From Bemisia tabaci (Eukaryota > Arthropoda > Insecta > Hemiptera > Aleyrodidae): a stretch of DNA of 64,000 nucleotides. Location of the stretch: NCBI RefSeq assembly GCF_918797505.1, contig NC_092797.1:31385372-31449371 (forward strand), written 5' to 3'. Below the pieces are notes generated by a model, which was not told the DNA's origin, did no database searches, and saw only the letters and a list, made by a program, of their open reading frames with translations. Made by a program: the position numbers and the translations under genes. Positions 57,998 through 64,000 of this stretch are shown one piece after another. Numbering within the stretch: position 1 is the stretch's first letter; the number at the start of each line of letters is the position of its first letter.

Positions 57998-58720
57998 CTA
58001 TGAACCGTCGAGATCATGATGGGTCAAATTGAAACCGTGCTTTATACTCATCACTTTCCTAACGATTAAATGACGACACTGGTTTTTCAATTCGCAAAGA
58101 GCATAGGGGAAAACCATCATCGGAAAAGTCTTAACATCAAACGAGCCAGGGTCTAAAGCGCTCACAAAATTTGAAATTGAAGCGTTGTCCAAATACTGAC
58201 ATTTTCTTAATACTAAATCACAAGTTTCGGAAAAAAGTTTTTGAAATTTTTGCTGATTGTCAACAGCTTTGTCCACTACTGCGCTAATCGATGGAGCGAG
58301 TTTCTTCAATTCTTTCCACGCCTTCTCTTGAAACGCTATTTCTCTCGGACACTTACGATGAGATGAATTTTTCTGACCGAGTACAAGACTTTTCCGTCCC
58401 AGAATCCTACCAAACTTCAAAAATCTTGATACGGTCCCGAGATAGCGCGTCTCCCCAAAGTCGCTGTCCCCCTCAAAATACGCATCGATGTCCTTGTCCC
58501 AGCGTGTAAGCTCTCTCCACTCGCTCGGCTTAAGGGCGACCATGTTTTGAACTGTAGCGTAATTGTAAAATTTGATGATCGGAGTAAACTGTTCATTACA
58601 ACTGTAACCGATCACTATCTGCTGTTCACCGTTCGGGGTCAGGAAAAAAGACGAGTTTCCCATCGTTTTCGATACGATAGGGCCTCTGCACACACCACGA
58701 CCGGGTTTTATCGGAGACAT
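57998..58720 (-). CDS. 240-aa protein with two PC4/p15-like repeats (left-arm copy)
   Basis: The only long, compositionally normal ORF in the window. The frame is open from 58780, but the first ATG is at 58720, giving 240 codons to a TAG; an AATAAA follows 57 bp later. Residues ~22-84 look like strands ending in VALKPSEWREL (Trp68) and a helix DIDAYFEG. Residues ~105-152 repeat the pattern, with SLVLGQKN, then EIAFQEKAWKELKKL (Trp135) and a helix. A strand set followed by (hydrophobic)-L-x-x-x-x-W-x-x-L is the hallmark of the PC4/p15 single-stranded-DNA-binding coactivator fold, and two copies in one chain could mimic its dimer. This is pattern recognition, not a search result. The C-terminal ~85 residues (helix, then Cys-containing segment) are unassigned. 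No signal peptide or membrane segment. A host gene or a gene of a mobile or viral element are both possible. Confidence 0.6.
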   Translation of the reverse strand: MSPIKPGRGVCRGPIVSKTMGNSSFFLTPNGEQQIVIGYSCNEQFTPIIKFYNYATVQNMVALKPSEWRELTRWDKDIDAYFEGDSDFGETRYLGTVSRFLKFGRILGRKSLVLGQKNSSHRKCPREIAFQEKAWKELKKLAPSISAVVDKAVDNQQKFQKLFSETCDLVLRKCQYLDNASISNFVSALDPGSFDVKTFPMMVFPYALCELKNQCRHLIVRKVMSIKHGFNLTHHDLDGS

Positions 58721-58971
58721 GCTCGAAATTTGATAACAAATCACTTCGAGCGAGCCGAGCTGACAGCAAAAGCGGACCACACCGACGAAAAAACGAACAG
58801 AAAATGGTCGCTGGTGTGTAACAATCCACGGTAAGAAGACATCGTGATCCAGGAGGAGGAGGAAGAGAAGGAGGAGGGGTCTGCAACACGCATTTGAAAC
58901 GTATCAGATCGACTATCCACTCAAATGAAGGCGCCCTCCTCCCGAGTGTCAAGGTATGATAATGGAGTATC

Positions 58972-59087
58972 CCATTTGAACCTATGATAAAGAATCGATT
59001 ATGCACATGGTGCTCGTTACGATCGATATTTTTCAAAGGTTTAAACGGCATAGCAATCGATACATCGCAAAGCATGCCACGACACTG
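58972..59087. mobile_element. family-A MITE remnant, left arm
   Basis: CATTTGAACCTATGATAAAG, ATCGATTAT and CGATACATCGCAAAGCATGC lead to a right end CCACGACACTG. The left TIR is missing. The mirror copy is at 62945-63060. Confidence 0.75.
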
Positions 59088-59111
59088 GAAACCGTATGTT
59101 ATAACCCGCTT

Positions 59112-59230
59112 TCACGGTGCACTAAGGCGCTCTGCGACTCCCACTCTCCACAGCAATCTGTCATGGAGGAGATCCTCCGGGAGCTGGCATCTCTCCATCT
59201 CATGCCCTCTACCCACCGTTTGGCTGGACA
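59112..59230 (-). pseudogene. LINE ORF2 C-terminal fragment, left arm
   Basis: The minus strand reads AKRWVEGMRWRDASSRR, then in a shifted frame LLWRVGVAERLSAP and a stop. It is the same LINE tail as at 2148, 4141 and 18829, with one frameshift. Mirror copy at 62802-62920. Confidence 0.65.
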
Positions 59231-59527
59231 CCCTCTCTCTCTCGCCTACCTGTCAATCGATACATCGCAAAGCCCACCACACACTACTGCAAAGTCCATA
59301 GCCGTCTTCATCCCGCAAACAGTGCCATGCAGCAACACCAGATTGCCTATTCGTTCAAATCAAGGCGGTATCATCCCGAGGATAGCCCCGGGCAAGGCTT
59401 TCACGTTATAAAACCACACTTTTCAGTCCGGGAGAGGGTACCCAACGAGCTAGCTATCACCTCTGTTTCGTCCATTCCATACCCTCAAATATGGCGTCAC
59501 TAGTGAGGTGAGGTGTAATAATCGACT

Positions 59528-60050
59528 ATCGATTATTGCGGTGTTCGATCTCGTGTCATATCAATCGATACATCGCAAAGGGAATCAACGCAAACGGCAA
59601 CAGATTGCCTATGAAACTGTGATAAAGAATCGATTATTGGGGTGTTCGATCTCGTGTCATTTCCATCGATACATCGCAAAGGGGGGCCAACGCAAACGGT
59701 ATCAGATTGCCTATGAAGCTGTGATAAAGAATCGATTATTGCGGTGTTCGATCTCGTGTCATATCAATCGATACATCGCAAAGGGAACCAACGCAAACGG
59801 TATCAGATTGCCTATGAAGCTGTGATAAAGAATCGATTATTGCGGTGTTCGATCTCGTGTCATATCAGTCGATACATCGCAAAGGGAACCAGTCTCATAA
59901 CGCAATCGACATCAGATTGCCTATGAAGCTGTGATAAAGAATCGATCATTGCGGTGTTCGATCTCGTGACGTAGGTTTGAATATCATATCAATCGATATA
60001 TCGCAAAGGGAACCAGACTTATAACACAATCGGTATCAGATTGCCTATCC
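59528..60050. repeat. five-unit ~102-bp tandem array, left arm
   Basis: Units start with ATCGATTATTG at 59528, 59629, 59731, 59832 and 59941 (the last ATCGATCATT), giving periods of 101, 102, 101 and 109 bp. Each carries GGTGTTCGATCTCGTG, TCGATACATCGCAAAGGG, CAGATTGCCTATGAAGCTG and GATAAAGA. The segments TTTGCGATGTATCGATTG (reverse strand) and AAAGAATCGATTATT are those of the family-A MITE, so the array looks MITE-derived. Mirror copy at 61982-62504. Confidence 0.85.
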
Positions 60051-60139
60051 AGTCAAATGAAGGCTGTCTCGTCTCGAGGATACGCCGTAACAGTTTGGCC
60101 CAATCTCCCGTACCATGGGGATTCCCCCTCTTCCTATCC

Positions 60140-60960
60140 TCTCGGTGGAAGGGTTCGCACATGGTCCATGAAATCATTGGAAATCGAAGCAAAATCGATC
60201 GACTTCGAGCGGGTGAGATGTCATATTCTGCGCATTCAAATCGAAGAAAAGTGATGGAAATCGTTACTGATCGAACAACCGATTCGTGATGAGACAACAT
60301 AAACAACGAGAAAGGAGCAGGCGCTCAAGCATATGATGGTGAAAATTGGTCGTAGTCGATGCCAATCGAAGCTATATCGATAGGAATCGGTGAAAAATCT
60401 ATGAGCCTCTCCACTAATCGGAGGCAAGAGAGCGAAGTTCTTCGCTTAAAATTCACAATCAAGGTTGGTTCCCAGCATTCACCATCATCTCATCATCTAC
60501 CTTCGCGTCGTCAGAACTCAATGAGCATTAGTGAAAATCGATACCGCCCACACAAGAAATCGATACCACCCACACAAGCATTCGATTGAATTCGATCCTG
60601 GTAAGCTGCTACCAAGAATCGATTTCCATCTTTCTCACCTCTCGCTGCGAGATCCGTGCATGGTTCACGAAGACAGCATCGAGATAAATGCACGAGTATC
60701 ACCGTAAGTCTAGTCCTAATCGATTGAAATCGATAGAAAATCGATAAAACGCTCCCGCAATTCGGGGTGAGAGAGCTATATTATTCGCATGCAAATCGAG
60801 TTTATTCGATGAAAAATAATGTGAATCAATACCGATCGAGCAAACATCTATCATGTTCATCGTTAAGACCGGGGCGATCGCACGATTGAACGTTCGATTC
60901 TATCGATAGGAGCCGATCAGACCGGGTCAGATCATTCGATTCGCTGATCCGATCACGAAG
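60140..60960. repeat. TCGA/ATCGAT-rich zone, left arm
   Basis: More than twenty TCGA motifs, many as ATCGAT (for example AATCGATAGAAAATCGATAA at about 60725-60746). Includes CGATACCGCCCACACAAGAA and CGATACCACCCACACAAGCA as a tandem pair. Mirror zone at 61072-61892. No ORF accepted here. Confidence 0.7.
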
Positions 60961-60971
60961 CGCCCGATCAG

Positions 60972-61060
60972 TCTTTCCCCTTCGTCTTGAGCGAAGCTCA
61001 AACGAAGGGGAAAGAGTCTTTCCCCTTCGTTTGAGCTTCGCTCAAGACGAAGGGGAAAGA
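60972..61060. repeat. twin hairpins at the palindrome centre
   Basis: 60972-61015 is an imperfect hairpin: a 20/21-bp stem with TCTTTCCCCTTCG at its base, one bulged base (61-kb side lacks the C at 60986) and loop GAA at 60993-60995. Base 61016 is the unpaired centre. 61017-61060 is the mirror hairpin. The centre is therefore a palindrome made of two palindromes. Confidence 0.92.
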
Positions 61061-61981
61061 CTGATCGGGCGCTTCGTGATCGGATCAGCGAATCGAATGA
61101 TCTGACCCGGTCTGATCGGCTCCTATCGATAGAATCGAACGTTCAATCGTGCGATCGCCCCGGTCTTAACGATGAACATGATAGATGTTTGCTCGATCGG
61201 TATTGATTCACATTATTTTTCATCGAATAAACTCGATTTGCATGCGAATAATATAGCTCTCTCACCCCGAATTGCGGGAGCGTTTTATCGATTTTCTATC
61301 GATTTCAATCGATTAGGACTAGACTTACGGTGATACTCGTGCATTTATCTCGATGCTGTCTTCGTGAACCATGCACGGATCTCGCAGCGAGAGGTGAGAA
61401 AGATGGAAATCGATTCTTGGTAGCAGCTTACCAGGATCGAATTCAATCGAATGCTTGTGTGGGTGGTATCGATTTCTTGTGTGGGCGGTATCGATTTTCA
61501 CTAATGCTCATTGAGTTCTGACGACGCGAAGGTAGATGATGAGATGATGGTGAATGCTGGGAACCAACCTTGATTGTGAATTTTAAGCGAAGAACTTCGC
61601 TCTCTTGCCTCCGATTAGTGGAGAGGCTCATAGATTTTTCACCGATTCCTATCGATATAGCTTCGATTGGCATCGACTACGACCAATTTTCACCATCATA
61701 TGCTTGAGCGCCTGCTCCTTTCTCGTTGTTTATGTTGTCTCATCACGAATCGGTTGTTCGATCAGTAACGATTTCCATCACTTTTCTTCGATTTGAATGC
61801 GCAGAATATGACATCTCACCCGCTCGAAGTCGATCGATTTTGCTTCGATTTCCAATGATTTCATGGACCATGTGCGAACCCTTCCACCGAGAGGATAGGA
61901 AGAGGGGGAATCCCCATGGTACGGGAGATTGGGCCAAACTGTTACGGCGTATCCTCGAGACGAGACAGCCTTCATTTGACT

Positions 61982-62504
61982 GGATAGGCAATCTGATACC
62001 GATTGTGTTATAAGTCTGGTTCCCTTTGCGATATATCGATTGATATGATATTCAAACCTACGTCACGAGATCGAACACCGCAATGATCGATTCTTTATCA
62101 CAGCTTCATAGGCAATCTGATGTCGATTGCGTTATGAGACTGGTTCCCTTTGCGATGTATCGACTGATATGACACGAGATCGAACACCGCAATAATCGAT
62201 TCTTTATCACAGCTTCATAGGCAATCTGATACCGTTTGCGTTGGTTCCCTTTGCGATGTATCGATTGATATGACACGAGATCGAACACCGCAATAATCGA
62301 TTCTTTATCACAGCTTCATAGGCAATCTGATACCGTTTGCGTTGGCCCCCCTTTGCGATGTATCGATGGAAATGACACGAGATCGAACACCCCAATAATC
62401 GATTCTTTATCACAGTTTCATAGGCAATCTGTTGCCGTTTGCGTTGATTCCCTTTGCGATGTATCGATTGATATGACACGAGATCGAACACCGCAATAAT
62501 CGAT
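61982..62504. repeat. five-unit ~102-bp tandem array, right arm
   Basis: Exact inverted copy of 59528-60050. Here the units read TTTGCGATGTATCGATTGAT and AACACCGCAATAATCGATTC in the forward direction. Confidence 0.85.
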
Positions 62505-62801
62505 AGTCGATTATTACACCTCACCTCACTAGTGACGCCATATTTGAGGGTATGGAATGGACGAAACAGAGGTGATAGCTAGCTCGTTGGGTACCCTCTC
62601 CCGGACTGAAAAGTGTGGTTTTATAACGTGAAAGCCTTGCCCGGGGCTATCCTCGGGATGATACCGCCTTGATTTGAACGAATAGGCAATCTGGTGTTGC
62701 TGCATGGCACTGTTTGCGGGATGAAGACGGCTATGGACTTTGCAGTAGTGTGTGGTGGGCTTTGCGATGTATCGATTGACAGGTAGGCGAGAGAGAGAGG
62801 G

Positions 62802-62920
62802 TGTCCAGCCAAACGGTGGGTAGAGGGCATGAGATGGAGAGATGCCAGCTCCCGGAGGATCTCCTCCATGACAGATTGCTGTGGAGAGTGGGAGTCGCAG
62901 AGCGCCTTAGTGCACCGTGA
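62802..62920 (+). pseudogene. LINE ORF2 C-terminal fragment, right arm
   Basis: Inverted copy of 59112-59230, with the same frameshift between WRDASSRR and LLWRVGVAER. Confidence 0.65.
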
Positions 62921-62944
62921 AAGCGGGTTATAACATACGGTTTC

Positions 62945-63060
62945 CAGTGTCGTGGCATGCTTTGCGATGTATCGATTGCTATGCCGTTTAAACCTTTGAA
63001 AAATATCGATCGTAACGAGCACCATGTGCATAATCGATTCTTTATCATAGGTTCAAATGG
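62945..63060. mobile_element. family-A MITE remnant, right arm
   Basis: Inverted copy of 58972-59087; begins CAGTGTCGTGGCATGCTTTG. Confidence 0.75.
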
Positions 63061-63311
63061 GATACTCCATTATCATACCTTGACACTCGGGAGGAGGGCG
63101 CCTTCATTTGAGTGGATAGTCGATCTGATACGTTTCAAATGCGTGTTGCAGACCCCTCCTCCTTCTCTTCCTCCTCCTCCTGGATCACGATGTCTTCTTA
63201 CCGTGGATTGTTACACACCAGCGACCATTTTCTGTTCGTTTTTTCGTCGGTGTGGTCCGCTTTTGCTGTCAGCTCGGCTCGCTCGAAGTGATTTGTTATC
63301 AAATTTCGAGC

Positions 63312-64000
63312 ATGTCTCCGATAAAACCCGGTCGTGGTGTGTGCAGAGGCCCTATCGTATCGAAAACGATGGGAAACTCGTCTTTTTTCCTGACCCCGAA
63401 CGGTGAACAGCAGATAGTGATCGGTTACAGTTGTAATGAACAGTTTACTCCGATCATCAAATTTTACAATTACGCTACAGTTCAAAACATGGTCGCCCTT
63501 AAGCCGAGCGAGTGGAGAGAGCTTACACGCTGGGACAAGGACATCGATGCGTATTTTGAGGGGGACAGCGACTTTGGGGAGACGCGCTATCTCGGGACCG
63601 TATCAAGATTTTTGAAGTTTGGTAGGATTCTGGGACGGAAAAGTCTTGTACTCGGTCAGAAAAATTCATCTCATCGTAAGTGTCCGAGAGAAATAGCGTT
63701 TCAAGAGAAGGCGTGGAAAGAATTGAAGAAACTCGCTCCATCGATTAGCGCAGTAGTGGACAAAGCTGTTGACAATCAGCAAAAATTTCAAAAACTTTTT
63801 TCCGAAACTTGTGATTTAGTATTAAGAAAATGTCAGTATTTGGACAACGCTTCAATTTCAAATTTTGTGAGCGCTTTAGACCCTGGCTCGTTTGATGTTA
63901 AGACTTTTCCGATGATGGTTTTCCCCTATGCTCTTTGCGAATTGAAAAACCAGTGTCGTCATTTAATCGTTAGGAAAGTGATGAGTATAAAGCACGGTTT
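63312..64000 (+). CDS. PC4-like repeat protein (right-arm copy, cut by window end)
   Basis: Inverted copy of the 240-aa ORF. The ATG is at 63312, and 229 codons are visible before the window ends; by symmetry the stop would lie at about 64034. No difference from the left-arm copy was found. The context before the ATG is TTTCGAGC. The upstream in-frame codons from 63252 start with GTG and are not taken as the start in a eukaryote. If the palindrome is real, the two copies are divergently placed, 5' ends facing each other about 4.6 kb apart. Confidence 0.58.
   Translation, partial: MSPIKPGRGVCRGPIVSKTMGNSSFFLTPNGEQQIVIGYSCNEQFTPIIKFYNYATVQNMVALKPSEWRELTRWDKDIDAYFEGDSDFGETRYLGTVSRFLKFGRILGRKSLVLGQKNSSHRKCPREIAFQEKAWKELKKLAPSISAVVDKAVDNQQKFQKLFSETCDLVLRKCQYLDNASISNFVSALDPGSFDVKTFPMMVFPYALCELKNQCRHLIVRKVMSIKHG

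Larger units (their letters stand above)
58032..64000. repeat. ~6-kb apparently perfect palindrome
   Basis: Base i pairs with base 122,032 minus i. The centre is the G at 61016, with arms 58032-61015 and 61017-64000 (2,984 bp each, running out of the window). Every ORF and every block I compared is identical between arms, for example 60001-60060 against 61972-62031. The spacer is a single base. Each arm holds the PC4-like ORF, a family-A remnant, a LINE tail, a 102-bp tandem array, a TCGA-rich zone and a terminal hairpin. Real inverted duplication, hairpin-end junction and assembly or read fold-back are all possible. Confidence 0.95.

Noticed and set aside
58721..58780. A 260-aa version of the palindrome protein beginning 20 codons upstream
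   Set aside because: The upstream start would be GTG. In a eukaryotic context the first ATG at 58720 is preferred, giving 240 aa.
59001..59411. 105-136-codon frames on the plus strand over the LINE tail and MITE remnant in the palindrome
   Set aside because: They are antisense or out-of-frame readings of repeat DNA; the opposite strand carries the recognisable LINE C-terminus.
59528..60050. CRISPR-like array
   Set aside because: Units are contiguous ~102-bp tandem repeats with no unique spacers, in a eukaryotic context.

Overview
The window looks like intergenic, repeat-rich DNA from an arthropod nuclear genome. The signs are an interstitial (TTAGG)n array (the usual insect telomere repeat), dense short inverted-repeat transposons (MITEs), tRNA-derived SINEs, 5'-truncated LINE tails, and no bacterial-style gene density. 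A hemipteran is plausible, but I cannot fix the species from sequence alone.

Layout. From 1 to about 55 kb I see no convincing multi-exon gene. The region is a mosaic of small non-autonomous DNA transposons, many nested and several dated by their target-site duplications (TSDs). The main families are: (A) a ~164-bp hAT-type hairpin MITE with CAGTGGCGTGGCG ends and 8-bp TSDs, at 3.6, 10.1, 15.8, 31.1, 34.0, 41.7 and 45.6 kb; (B) a ~250-bp MITE with ends like CTGCCGTGCTAAGG and 4-bp TSDs, in about 15 copies; (C) a ~230-bp palindrome with CACTG ends (11.3, 42.6, 50.9 kb); (D) a ~137-bp palindrome (11.1, 23.3, 32.3 kb); (E) a ~125-bp palindrome (19.6, 39.8, 54.4 kb). Single elements of other families are also present. 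Four different LINE tails encode the same C-terminal motif, WR(L/V)GVAER. At 37.2-38.0 kb a terminal-inverted-repeat element encloses a degenerate (TTAGG)n array.

From 55.4 to 57 kb is a degenerate tandem-repeat region carrying six perfect TGACGTCA palindromes. From 58,032 to the window end lies an apparently perfect ~6-kb palindrome centred on base 61,016, with arms of at least 2,984 bp. Each arm carries the only gene-like ORF I trust. It encodes 240 aa with two repeats resembling the PC4/p15 single-strand DNA-binding fold and has an AATAAA signal downstream. Each arm also holds a five-unit ~102-bp tandem array built from family-A sequence, a LINE tail, a TCGA-rich stretch and a terminal imperfect hairpin beside the centre. 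The palindrome may be a real inverted duplication, the joined ends of a hairpin-ended element, or an assembly or read fold-back artifact. Sequence alone cannot separate these.

The elements do not form a pathway. The window is best read as a record of successive transposon insertions next to one unusual palindromic locus.
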